This document shows positions 8,173 to 18,272 of a stretch of 64,000 nucleotides of DNA, one piece after another. The first letter of the stretch is position 1. Each line of letters starts with the position of its first letter. The DNA is from CALFML01 sp044222245 (GTDB taxonomy: Bacteria > Myxococcota_A > Polyangia > Palsa-1104 > JAEUJZ01). Position numbers and translations under genes: made by a program. The stretch covers positions 9,727 to 73,726 of the forward strand of contig JBGANQ010000041.1 in NCBI GenBank assembly GCA_044222245.1. The letters are read 5' to 3'. Below the pieces are notes generated by a model. That model had not been told where the DNA came from and ran no database searches. It saw only the letters and a program-made list of their open reading frames with translations.

Positions 8173-9231
8173 TTAGGGCGCCGCAGCGCGCATCGCCAGC
8201 ACTTCCGCGACCGCGCTTACGACCGCCTCGGGGGCCTCAAAGGGAATCATGTGTCCGCTTTTGGCCAGGACCTGACGGCCGCGGGTGGACAGCCGCGCCA
8301 GCTGCGGCTGCAGCTCGTGGACCCACAGGCGGTTCCACTGCTGCTTCATGTGCTCGGGCCCGCCGTTGGGAGTAAAGTCCTCTGCGGTCAGTACGATAAG
8401 CGGCAGGCTGCCCAGCCCCTTGCCGGCGCGCATCGCGTCGCAGGTCGGCGTCACCCCGGCCAGCTCTGCCACCGACGCCGGATACCAGGTCGGCCGGTTC
8501 AGCAGATAGATCGCCTCGGCCACCACCTGCGGACCCAGGTTGAAGTCCTGCTGCTTGGCCGCCTGCCCAAGCTGCCAGCGCAGCACGCCGCTCCAGATGA
8601 GCAGCCGGATCACCGGCTGCAGCCGCTGGGCCTGCCGCAGCTCGGCCGCCGCCTCGGCCCGCCAGTCTCGGCCGAGCGTCGCCATGAAGCGCTCGTCCAT
8701 GTACTCTGAAGAGGAGTCGACCAGCACCGCGGCGGCGATCTCCGCGGGAAAGCGCTCGTAGTACGCGCGAATCAGGTAGCCGCCATTGGAGTGCCCGACC
8801 AGGACATAGGGCCCCGGCTCCTGCGCGCGCTGCAGCAAGAGCTGCAGCTCTGCGGCCAGGAGCGCCGCCGGGCGCGGGGTCAGCGTCGGCTCCGGCTCGC
8901 TGTAGCCGAGCCCGGCGCGGTCATAGGAACAGACGCGGTGGTGGCGGGCCAGCTCGGTCTGTACCCGCACCCAGCCAAGCGCCGGCATGCCAAAGCCGGT
9001 GTCGAGAACCACCGTCGGCTGCCCCTGACCCGTGCAGTGCAGGTGCAGCTTGTGGCCGGCCACTTCATAGAGCTTTCCCGGCGGCTGAAAGCGTCGCCGA
9101 TCGCGGGCATTGCACAGCGCGTTCCAGGTGGCCGCGATCAAGAGTAACCCGAGCGCTAGCGCGAGCAGCGCGCCAAGGCCAAGCAACCCGGCGCGCGCGA
9201 GCCGCCGGAGGGACCAACCTGAGCTCTTCAT
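8173..9231 (-). CDS. Membrane-anchored alpha/beta hydrolase
   Basis: The 352-residue protein starts at the ATG giving MKSSGWSLRRLARAG. The open frame upstream (to 9558) runs into the tgt gene and has no hydrolase character. An N-terminal membrane segment (about 12-36) is followed by an alpha/beta hydrolase core. It has VLDTGFG for the oxyanion region, the nucleophile elbow GHSNGG, an acidic residue in LTAEDF and the catalytic His in SGHMIPFE. The substrate is unknown. The anchor suggests action on the periplasmic face. Confidence 0.83.
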   Translation of the reverse strand: MKSSGWSLRRLARAGLLGLGALLALALGLLLIAATWNALCNARDRRRFQPPGKLYEVAGHKLHLHCTGQGQPTVVLDTGFGMPALGWVRVQTELARHHRVCSYDRAGLGYSEPEPTLTPRPAALLAAELQLLLQRAQEPGPYVLVGHSNGGYLIRAYYERFPAEIAAAVLVDSSSEYMDERFMATLGRDWRAEAAAELRQAQRLQPVIRLLIWSGVLRWQLGQAAKQQDFNLGPQVVAEAIYLLNRPTWYPASVAELAGVTPTCDAMRAGKGLGSLPLIVLTAEDFTPNGGPEHMKQQWNRLWVHELQPQLARLSTRGRQVLAKSGHMIPFEAPEAVVSAVAEVLAMRAAAP

Positions 9232-9299
9232 ACCTGCAAGACGCCGCCGGCGCCTGGAGGTCGCACAAAATTTAACGCAGCGCCAGTCCGCGCCTGGCG

Positions 9300-10466
<1,167 letters not shown>

Positions 10467-10532
10467 CGGCGGCGAGTCTAGCCCAAGTCCGGGTCGAGGT
10501 GAAACCCCAGGGGGCGCGTGTATACTTTCGGC

Positions 10533-10901
10533 ATGAGCTTCCTTGGCAACATCCTGTGGCTGATCTTTGGCGGCTTCTTTGCAGGGTGCGGATATATCCT
10601 GGGCGGCATCGCCCTGTGCCTTACTATCGTCGGCATTCCTTTTGGGCTTGTGGCCATCCGCATCGGCTTTGCCACCTTCGCCCCGTTTGGCAAAAAGATC
10701 GTCGAGGGACCCGACGCCAACAGCACCCTGCGGGTGATCTTCAACCTGATCTGGATTGTGCTATTTGGCTGGGAGATCGCCATGGCCCACCTGGCCTCGG
10801 CGATCGTCTGCGCGGTGACGATCATCGGCATTCCCTTCGCGGTCCAGCACCTAAAGCTCATTCCTCTTTCGCTTCTGCCGTTCGGACGCGAGCTGCGCTA
10901 A
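10533..10901 (+). CDS. YccF-domain inner-membrane protein
   Basis: The 122-residue protein carries two copies of the YccF-type hydrophobic module. LWLIFGGF...LTIVGIPFG occurs near residues 8-40 and NLIWIVLFGWE...ITIIGIPF near 73-108. Four membrane segments are expected. The start chosen (MSFLGNILW) matches the family N-terminus. An upstream ATG at 10518 would add five residues. Function of the family is unknown. Confidence 0.85.
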   Translation: MSFLGNILWLIFGGFFAGCGYILGGIALCLTIVGIPFGLVAIRIGFATFAPFGKKIVEGPDANSTLRVIFNLIWIVLFGWEIAMAHLASAIVCAVTIIGIPFAVQHLKLIPLSLLPFGRELR

Positions 10902-10926
10902 ACGACCGTGGCGCGGCCGCCCTCCG

Positions 10927-12171
10927 CTAAGACGCCAGCTCGGCCAAGGGGACGCTGAGGTCGGCCAGGCGCGCGGGATCGAGGGCGGCGCGGCTACCGA
11001 CCAGGCGCCGGGCGATGCCGAAGTCGGCCGGCTTGCCGATGACATCGGCGGCCTGGATGCGGCCCTCCTTGAGGTAGAAGGCGACAAGCTCCTTGCCATC
11101 CGCCGACTGACGGGTGATGCAGCAGTCGTGGCCGGCGGACAGGCCGACCATCTGCAGCTTGAAGCCGTACTGCTCGGACCAGAACCAGGGGACGCTGGTC
11201 GAAGCCTCCGGCTGGCCCAGCAGGGTGGCGGCGGCGAGCCGGGCCTGCTCCATGGCGTTTGGCACCGACTCCAGGCGGACGCGGCCGCCGGTGTGCGAGC
11301 TCGGCTGGCTGGTGCAGTCGCCGATGGCGAGGATGTCCGGGTCGCTGGTCCGCGCGTACTCGTCTACGACGATGCCGTTTTCCACCGCAAGGCTGGCGGC
11401 GCTGGCGAGCTCGCTGTTGGGAACGATGCCGATGCCGACCAGGATCAGGTCGGCGGCGAGGCGCTCGGGGCCGCTCGGGCCCGCGGTCACCACCGCGCGC
11501 ACCCGGCGCCGCTCGGGGTCGAGCTCGAGCTCGCTGACCTGGGTCGCCAGCCGGAAGCCGACCCCGTGCGCGCGATGGGTCTTTTCGATGAAGGCAGCGA
11601 CCTCGGCGCCCGTCACCCGGGCGAGCAGGCGCGGCAGAGCCTCGACCACCGTGACCGTCAGCCCGAGCTGCACCGCCGCCGCCGCCACCTCCAGGCCGAT
11701 GTAGCCGCCGCCGACGACCACCAGGTGACGTCCGGGCAGAAGCTGGCTGCGCAGCGCCTCGGCATCGTCCAGCGTGCGCAGGCACAAAAGGTTCTCAAGG
11801 CGCGCGAGCTCGACCCCGGCAAGGCTCAGCTGGCGCGGCCGGCTGCCGGTGGCCAGCACCAGCTTGTCGTAGGCTAGCGGCGCTCCCGCGGCCAGCGTCA
11901 GCTCCTTCTGGCTGCGGTCGATGGCCACCACGCGCGTCGCCGGTCGCAGCTCGATGCTCGCCTGCTCGTAAGCGGTCTGCGGGCGGAAGCCGAGCTGCGC
12001 CTGGCTCGTCTTGCCGAGCAGGAAGCCCTTGGACAGCGGCGGCCGCTGGTAGGGCAGGTGGGGCTCCTCGCCGACAAGGACGATGCGGCCGGCGTGGCCG
12101 CGCTTGCGCAGGGTGTTTGCAAGCTCGCTCCCGGCGTGCCCGGCCCCGACGATGACGATCGGCAGATTCAT
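10927..12171 (-). CDS. NAD(P)/FAD-dependent ferredoxin reductase-type oxidoreductase
   Basis: The 414-residue flavoprotein begins with an FAD Rossmann motif (VIVGAGHAGSELA) and has PYQRPPLSK, LATGSRPR, a second NAD(P) Rossmann motif (VVVGGGYIGLEVA) and the FAD-closing ILAIGDC. This layout is that of ferredoxin/rubredoxin reductases which feed Rieske or P450 systems (rhodocoxin or putidaredoxin reductase class). The start was placed at MNLPIVIVGAG, because upstream residues in the open frame have no family character. No ferredoxin or oxygenase partner is adjacent. Confidence 0.9.
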   Translation of the reverse strand: MNLPIVIVGAGHAGSELANTLRKRGHAGRIVLVGEEPHLPYQRPPLSKGFLLGKTSQAQLGFRPQTAYEQASIELRPATRVVAIDRSQKELTLAAGAPLAYDKLVLATGSRPRQLSLAGVELARLENLLCLRTLDDAEALRSQLLPGRHLVVVGGGYIGLEVAAAAVQLGLTVTVVEALPRLLARVTGAEVAAFIEKTHRAHGVGFRLATQVSELELDPERRRVRAVVTAGPSGPERLAADLILVGIGIVPNSELASAASLAVENGIVVDEYARTSDPDILAIGDCTSQPSSHTGGRVRLESVPNAMEQARLAAATLLGQPEASTSVPWFWSEQYGFKLQMVGLSAGHDCCITRQSADGKELVAFYLKEGRIQAADVIGKPADFGIARRLVGSRAALDPARLADLSVPLAELAS

Positions 12172-12286
12172 CTCTTTTTTGGTCCTTACCTGGGTGACCC
12201 GCGTGGAGGCGCGGGCGGAGTAAAGATGCTTGAATCGCCACAAGAGTCAATGCGGTCGCGGCGCGGCCGGGGCGCCGGTCAGCGGC

Positions 12287-15200
12287 TCAGCGCGGCCGCT
12301 CGGCGACCGCCCCGCAGCGGGCGAGCAGCCGCTCGGCAGCGTCGAGGTGCAGGCGCGGCTCGGGCCTTTCGCGGGCCGGCAGCGCCGCGGTGCTCGCGAG
12401 GCGGCCGATGGCCAGGTGGGCCAGCGCCTGATCGTAGGGCAGGCCGTGCGACTGCGCGGCCCGCAGGGCGCGGCGCAGCCACTTGAGGGCCAGCGGCCAG
12501 TGACCCTGCAGCTCCGCAAAACGGGCCTGGCACAGCGCGGCGCGGGCGGTGCCGATGGGCACAAGGCGGGCGTAGCGGTGCAGACCCGGCAGCGCCTGCT
12601 GCACCACCTGCAACAGCTCGCGGCGGCGGGCGGCGGGCGCGGCGTCCGCCGCCAGCTCGAGGTAGGTCGTGACGACGCCGAAGTAGCCTTCGAGCGCGCC
12701 GTGGCCGGTCTGCGCGGTGGCGCGGATCTCGTGCAGCGCCGCCTCCGCCAGCTGCTGCGCGGTGCTCCGCTCGCCCTGCTGCAGGGCGACCCAGGCGCGC
12801 TGCCCGGCGACGAAGATGCGCGCGGTCTTGGCCTGATCCAGCTGCGCCAGCGCGTGCGCCGCATCCAGCTGCCGCCGCGCCTGGGCCCAGGCTCCGCGGC
12901 GCAGCAGGACGCTGCCGAGCGTGCCGAGCGCCCACACCTCATACTGCGGGAAGCCGTCGCGCTGCGCCTCGCCAAGGAGCGCCGTGGCGTCGGCCTCGGC
13001 GGCCGCGTACTCCGCCTGCCAGTAGGCGACCGTGGCGCGCTGCAGCAGACAGAACAAGTAAAGGGGAGAGTTGCCCAGCGTGCGCGCCAGCACCATCGCC
13101 TTGTCGTAGCGCAGCCGCGCCGGACCCCACTCTCCGGTCATCAGGTGCAGCGCCGCGGTGATGCGGTGCAGCTCGAGCTCCGCCTTGGCATCGCGCAGGC
13201 CGCCAAGGCGCGCCTCGGCCATCGCCAGGTAGCGCTCGCGCAGCGCCGGCAGCCCGAGCACCGCGCCGAGGAAGCCCATCACCGCGTAGAGCATCACGAG
13301 CGCCGGCGCATCGTCGAGCTCCTCGGCCAGGTTGACGCTGAGCAGGGTGCCGAGCAGGACCTTTTCCTGCTCGCCGGTCCAGGCGTACATCTCCCCCGAG
13401 CCGAGGATCACCTGGAGCAGCTCGTGCAGGAGCTGCCGTCTCTCACCGGAGGGTAGCGCCGACAGGGCGCCGGCTGGCCGCAGCCGGTGCCACAGCTGCC
13501 GCGCCGACTGACCGAGCAGCGCCGCGCCCAGGCGCAGCCCGGTCGGCGGCAGCGGCGCCCCGAGCAGCGCCAGGGCGCTCTCCATGAGCGGCAGGCTGTC
13601 GCCGATGCGGCCAAGCCCCCACAGCGCGCTCGCCAGCAGGCGCAGCACGCGGGCGCGCTCCAGGGGCGGCGGGTCCAGGCGCGCGTGCAGCTCGCGCGCC
13701 TTGGTCAACAGCGCCACCGCCTCGGTGAGCGCGCCGGCCTGCAGCGCCTCGGCGCCGGCCAGCGCGGCGTAGTGGGCGCAGCGGGCCGGGTCGGCTGCCT
13801 GCGCGAAATGGTAGGCCAGCTGGGCGGCGTGTCCGGGCTCGCTGCCGTAGACCTGCTCCAGGGCGCCGGCGAGCTGGCGGTGCAGCTCCTGCCGCGCCTC
13901 GGCCGTGAGGTCGGCGAGCAGCCGCTCGCGCAGGCGGTCGTGGGCGAAGCGCCAGCTGCCGTCCTCGACCTCGAGCACCGCCACCGCGGCGGCGGCCATA
14001 AGGAGCGCCAAGAGCCCCGGCTCGGGTGCCGGCACCAGCACCTGCAGCACCCGCAGGTCCAGGCGGGTGCCGAGCGCCGCGGCCAGGCGCAGCAGCGGGC
14101 GCGCCGGCTCGGGCACGCGCTCGAGCCGCTGCCGCAGTACCTCCTTCATGCCGCCCCAGGCGGCGATGATCTGCGCCGCCGGCAGGTCGTGCTGGCCAAC
14201 GGCGGCCAGGCGCCCTGCGGAGTCCGCGAGCACGCGCACCGCCTCGATGACGAAGTGCGGGTTGCCGGCCGTCTCCTGCAAGAGCAGCGCGGTAAGCTCG
14301 GCGTTGTCGGCCGCCGACCCGACGATGGCCCGCGTGAGCTCGCCGACTCCCTCGGCGTTGAGGCGCGCCAGGGGCAGCACGGTGAGCTGCGGCAGCTCGC
14401 CCGGCAGCAGCGGCCGCTCATCGCTGCGGTAGCTGCCGACGAGCAGCAGCGGCCGCCCGCCGAGCGCGCCGGCGATGCGGCGCAGCAGCGCCAGGCTCTC
14501 GCTGTCGGCCCACTGCAGATCCTCCAGCACGAGCAGCGTCGGCTGCGCGACCTGCAGCAGCAGCCCCTCGGCGACCGCGCGCAGCCGGCTCTGCGTCGCC
14601 TGAGCGTCCAGGACCGGCGCCTCGGGGATCGCCCGCCCGAGCAGTGCTGGCAGCTCGGGCAGCACCGTCTTGAGCACCCCCGCCGCCAGATCCGACAGCT
14701 CGCTATACAGGGCCAGGTGCCGCAGCACGCTGATAAACAGCTGCAGCGGCTGGCCGCCGGCCGCCACCGCCTGACCGCGCACCACCAGCATGCCGGCCAC
14801 CAGCGCCGCGGCGCGCGCCTCGGCGAGCAGCCGCGACTTGCCGACGCCGCTCTCGCCGGCAAGCAGGAAGCCGCTGCCGCGACCCGCGACCGCTTCGCCG
14901 ATGGCCGCTAGCAGGCGCGCCACCTCGGCGTCGCGACCGACCAGCCGCGAGGCGCGCAGGAAGCTCTCGCGCAGCTGCGCCGTCTCGACCGCCAGCGGCT
15001 CGTCGAGCAGCTGGTTCAGATCCAAAAGTACGGTCGCCGCATCCTGGTAGCGCTGCGCCGGGTTGCGCGCCAGCAGCCGGCGCAGGAGCGCCTGCAGCGG
15101 CGGCTCCAGCACCTGCAGCCGGGCCTCGAAGCGCGCCACCTGCGAGTCGCTTGGTTCGTGCTCGTCCTCGTCGACGTGCGGCACCGAGTTGAACATCTCG

Positions 15201-15509
15201 GCGAGGTCATCGGCCAGGGTGACATCGGCGCTGGTGCCCAGCACCTGCGCCAGCAGGCGGGTGCGGTTGGCGTGGTCAAAGGGGAAGTGCCCGGTGAGCA
15301 GCTCGTAGCCGAGCACCCCGACCGCGTACAGGTCGGACTCGACCGAGGGCTGCTGCCCGAGCAGCAGCTCCGGTGCCATGTACAGCACGGTGCCAGCGGC
15401 GGTCCCGCGCAGCTTGGCCGCCTGCACTGCCTGCGCGGCGATGCCGAAGTCCACCACCTTGATCTCGCCGTCTACGCACAGCACGTTGGCCGGCTTCAGA
15501 TCACGGTGA
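12287..15509 (-). pseudogene. Ser/Thr kinase-AAA ATPase-TPR protein, C-terminal piece of an interrupted gene
   Basis: The frame enters the kinase exactly at the catalytic loop (HRDLKPANVL) and continues through DFGIAAQ, a MAPE motif and the C-lobe. The N-lobe is absent. An AAA/STAND ATPase follows, with Walker A in AGESGVGKSRLL and Walker B in LLVLEDLQWAD. About 600 residues of TPR-like helical repeats finish the protein. In all, 1071 residues run from the HRD Asp to the stop. Upstream of 15509 the open frame has no kinase character and runs into the divergent EAD-TIR-SIR2 gene, so no genuine start exists here. The matching N-lobe is at 59708-60165 on the same strand. I infer one gene of about 1220 codons split by insertion. 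Domains downstream of the break are intact, which suggests a recent event. Confidence 0.88.
15501..15509. repeat. Left copy of 9-bp direct repeat bounding the 44-kb island
   Basis: TCACGGTGA (plus strand) encodes the CACCGTGA of His-Arg-Asp in the kinase C-terminal piece on the minus strand. The identical nine bases occur at 59708-59716 at the end of the N-terminal piece. Bases on either side of the two copies differ, as expected for a target-site duplication. Confidence 0.8.
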
Positions 15510-15612
15510 CTGATCCGCCCCCCGCGCTGCCGCGACAAGTCGAGTCCTGACCGGCCCTCTGGACACTGGCTGGAAAGCGCGTCGCGCCAGCGTGCCGCGC
15601 GCAGCTCCCGCA

Positions 15613-15634
15613 GGACCCTTGGGCGAAAGGGTCC
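15613..15634. other. Hairpin upstream of the EAD-TIR-SIR2 gene
   Basis: A perfect 8-bp stem (GGACCCTT/AAGGGTCC) with a 6-base loop lies 57 bases before the start of the EAD-TIR-SIR2 gene. No T-run follows on the plus strand. It could be a leader structure of that gene or part of the island end. Confidence 0.35.
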
Positions 15635-15690
15635 TCCACCGCAAAATAAGGGGCTGGCTGGCTGCCGGCTGGCATGGGAGCATGCGCCCC

Positions 15691-17502
15691 ATGGGCTCAA
15701 CGCCAGTGGTGACGCGCAGCGAGCTGCGCCAGCTTATCGGTCGGCTGCTGCGCACCGACAGCGATCAAGACGCCTTTGTGCTCGATTACTTTCACGAGGT
15801 CTACCGGCTCTTCGCCGCCGGCATGGATCGCACCCAGAAGATCAACCTGCTCTTTGAACAGGTTGATGGCGACGAGATCCTGCAAGCGCTGGAGCAGCAT
15901 AAGCCGACCGAGGTCCGCAAGTTCCTATCGCAGCGCAGCTCCTCCCAGGCATCGCTCGGTACCCCAGAAGCGGCGCCCACCCCCAAACCGCTGCCCGACC
16001 CCACGGTCCCGCACCTGGTCTGCCTCTACGCGGACGGCTCTAGCGTCGACCGCGCTGCCTTCCTCGAGCTGCGCAAGTATCTGAGCCCCAAGCTGCGCGC
16101 CGGCGCGCTGACCCTGTGGAGCCGGGAAGACGCGCTGCCCGGCGAGCACCTGGAGCTGGTCCGCGCCCACCACCTGCAGAACGCGGCTGTCGTGGTCTTG
16201 CTCGTCAGCCCGGACTTCCTCGCCGATGCGGAGCTCGATGAGCTGGTCAAGGGGGTGCTCAAGCGGCGGACCCAAGGGCGCTGCGTGGTGGTGCCGGTGC
16301 TGGTCGTCGCCGTCGACTGGAAGAACAGCCACTTTGGCTCGCTGCAGCCGGTGCCGCGCGACGGCGTGCCGATCCGCTCGCGCAAGGATCGCGACTCGGC
16401 CTGGGTCGAGGTGGTCGAGGGCCTGTCGCAGGCGCTGCAGCATCGGCCGCTGCGCGATGCGGGCCTCGTCCCCCCGAGCAGCGGAGTCGGCGCCGCCCCG
16501 CCAGTTCAAGAGGTGCCCGACTGGGCTAGCTCCCAGGCGGCCGCCCCCAGCCCGAGCGCGGCCGCCGCTACCGCTGCTGCGCCGAAGCTCAGCGTCAAGG
16601 TTAGCGACGATGACCTGTTTGTTCCCAAGCTGCTCGCGCAGGCGCTGCAGCGCCACGCGGTGGTGCCCTTCGCCGGCGCCGGGGTGTCGCGCGCAGTCGC
16701 AGATCGCGAGACCAACCGGCCGCTGTTTCCCGACTGGAAGGAGCTGCTCCTGGGGGCTGCCGAGCGCCTCAAAGAAGCCGGCAAGGACGGCTACGCGCGC
16801 ACCGTCTCCGGCCTGGTCGACATCGGCGAGGGGGACTCCCTGCTCGACGCCGCCAAGCGCGCGCAGCAGGGTCTGGGGCCGGTGTGGTTTCAGTATCTGC
16901 GCGAGGCGCTCGATCCCCCTTTCAGCCGGGCCAGGCCAGAGAGCCTGGCGCTCGCTCAGGCGCTGTGGACGTTCGGCAGTCGGCTGATCATCACGACCAA
17001 CTACGATCACGTCCTGCGCTGGGCTTGCCCCGACAGCCTGCGCCGGGACCAGCACACCTGGGACATCTCGGCCCCCGCGGAGTTTGCCCAGCTGCTGAGC
17101 GGCGGGCTCGATCGGGCGACGGTCTGGCACCTGCACGGCTACGTCGGCAACCTCGCCAACATCATCCTCACGCCGGACGGCTATCAGCGGCTCTACCCCG
17201 ACAGCTCGCATATAAAGAACACCTATGATGCCTCACTGCTGACCCTGCGCGCCGTGCTGTCCTCTCGCACGCTCTTGTTTGTCGGCTTCAGCTTCACCGA
17301 TCATGCGTTTGCCGAGCAGGTCCGCTTCCTCGATGAGGTCTTCCGCGGCGCTGTCGGGCCGCACTATGTGCTCGTAGAGCAGTCCAATCTCGGGCTGGCG
17401 CGCCAGCGGCTGCGCGGCCTGACGTCGATCGAGCTGCTTCCCTTCGCGAGCCGCGAGGCTCTGCCCGCCCAGCTGCGCCGCCTCGCCGCGCTCGCCGGCT
17501 GA
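15691..17502 (+). CDS. EAD-TIR-SIR2 predicted conflict/defence effector
   Basis: The 603-residue protein has three modules. Residues 1-75 match effector-associated domain 1 (DAFVLDYFHEVYRLF...GMDRTQKINLLFE). Residues about 107-250 are a TIR-like domain with VCLYADG, WSREDALPGEHL, VVVLLVSPDFLAD and DWKNSHFGSLQPVP, and a candidate catalytic Glu in DAELDEL. Residues about 305-600 are a SIR2-family domain with FAGAGVSR, Asn437 in TTNYDH and His482 in HLHG. TIR and SIR2 domains can both cleave NAD+, so NAD depletion on infection is a reasonable prediction but is not shown. The start at 15691 is favoured because GGGAG lies about 10 bases upstream. The ATG at 15682 is too close. It is the first gene inside the island. 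The related EAD protein is at 60895-63885. Confidence 0.85.
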   Translation: MGSTPVVTRSELRQLIGRLLRTDSDQDAFVLDYFHEVYRLFAAGMDRTQKINLLFEQVDGDEILQALEQHKPTEVRKFLSQRSSSQASLGTPEAAPTPKPLPDPTVPHLVCLYADGSSVDRAAFLELRKYLSPKLRAGALTLWSREDALPGEHLELVRAHHLQNAAVVVLLVSPDFLADAELDELVKGVLKRRTQGRCVVVPVLVVAVDWKNSHFGSLQPVPRDGVPIRSRKDRDSAWVEVVEGLSQALQHRPLRDAGLVPPSSGVGAAPPVQEVPDWASSQAAAPSPSAAAATAAAPKLSVKVSDDDLFVPKLLAQALQRHAVVPFAGAGVSRAVADRETNRPLFPDWKELLLGAAERLKEAGKDGYARTVSGLVDIGEGDSLLDAAKRAQQGLGPVWFQYLREALDPPFSRARPESLALAQALWTFGSRLIITTNYDHVLRWACPDSLRRDQHTWDISAPAEFAQLLSGGLDRATVWHLHGYVGNLANIILTPDGYQRLYPDSSHIKNTYDASLLTLRAVLSSRTLLFVGFSFTDHAFAEQVRFLDEVFRGAVGPHYVLVEQSNLGLARQRLRGLTSIELLPFASREALPAQLRRLAALAG

Positions 17503-17571
17503 GCCGCAGCGGGTCGGCGCGCCCGAGCCCAGCGCGAGGCGCGCAGCTCTTGCCCGCTCCAGCCCGGCCGG

Positions 17572-17609
17572 GCAGGCAAGAGTTGCCTGCGCAGGCAACT
17601 CTTGCCTGC
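17572..17609. terminator. 38-bp perfect palindrome between EAD-TIR-SIR2 gene and lanthipeptide precursor
   Basis: The two 19-base arms (GCAGGCAAGAGTTGCCTGC then its complement) form an uninterrupted palindrome. Each arm is itself partly self-complementary (GGCAA/TTGCC). Similar CTCTTGCC sequence lies just upstream at 17547-17554. It is 70 bases after the SIR2 stop. A bidirectional terminator is the simplest role, although no T-run follows. The rest of 17503-17894 holds no convincing gene. Confidence 0.5.
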
Positions 17610-17894
17610 TGGCGCCGCCCAGACTGGACGCCGCGTCCGCTCGGAAATCCGTACTCACGACGAGAAAGCCGCCACCCCGGCGCGGGCGGCGGTCGGTTTC
17701 GGAAGTGGCACGCAGGTTGCTTTGTCCTTCTGGCACGCGCCGAGGACGAGACAGCCTTCGCGGACCGTCAGTCCTCTCCGCTTCCCAGCGAGCCGCCGCC
17801 TCCGGGCCGGGCGGCGACTCGCCGACCGCGCCGCTGCGCCTCCGGCTCTTGCCGACAGCGGCCTTCATCCGGCCCACAAAGAAAGGGAACCATC

Positions 17895-18077
17895 ATGAAG
17901 ACCGAACTCATCATCCGCGCCTGGAAAGATCAGCAGTTCCGCTCGCAGCTCGGCGCCCAGGCGCCCGCCCACCCCGCCGGTCGGTCGACCCCGGCCGAGC
18001 AGGTACTGAAGGAGAGCGTGATGAGCACCTCGCCGCAGTCGTACTGCAGCATCGGCTCGCACTGCCAGTGCGGCTAG
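17895..18077 (+). CDS. Mersacidin/lichenicidin-type (class II) lanthipeptide precursor
   Basis: The 60-residue peptide begins MKTELIIRAWKDQQFRSQL, which closely fits the leader of mersacidin/lichenicidin-type precursors (ELIIRAWKDPEFR class). The leader runs to about residue 40-43. The Ser/Thr/Cys-rich tail STSPQSYCSIGSHCQCG (44-60) contains Cys51, Cys57 and Cys59 with Ser/Thr at 44, 45, 46, 49, 52 and 55. Up to three lanthionine rings are possible. No Gly-Gly or Gly-Ala cleavage motif precedes the core, which is unusual for the class. A GGGAA ribosome site stands 6-7 bases upstream. The LanM gene follows 195 bases downstream. Confidence 0.87.
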   Translation: MKTELIIRAWKDQQFRSQLGAQAPAHPAGRSTPAEQVLKESVMSTSPQSYCSIGSHCQCG

Positions 18078-18224
18078 AAGTCTGATTCAGGACCCACTGC
18101 GGACCCCGAGCCAGGTGGCGTCCGTCCTCACGGCCCCGAGGCCGCTGCGGGCGGGTGCCACGCGGCTCGGGGCGCCTCGCGACGGTTCTGAAGCAGGCTT
18201 TTTGTCCGCTAGTCCCGCAGCGTC

Positions 18225-18243
18225 CCGGCGGCCGGTCCGCCGG
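18225..18243 (+). promoter_or_regulatory. Hairpin between lanthipeptide precursor and LanM genes
   Basis: CCGGCGG (18225-18231) and CCGCCGG (18237-18243) form a 7-bp GC stem with a 5-base loop, 18 bases before the AGGAGG ribosome site of the LanM gene. Hairpins at this place often let precursor transcripts exceed synthetase transcripts. Here that is inference from position. Confidence 0.4.
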
Positions 18244-18272
18244 GCGGCGCGTCTTGCACCCAGGAGGCTCTC

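Noticed and set aside
15510..15700. N-terminal extension of the kinase C-terminal piece to a start at 15700
   Set aside because: The 66 residues show no kinase N-lobe features and overlap the start of the divergent EAD-TIR-SIR2 gene. The true N-lobe is at 59708-60165.
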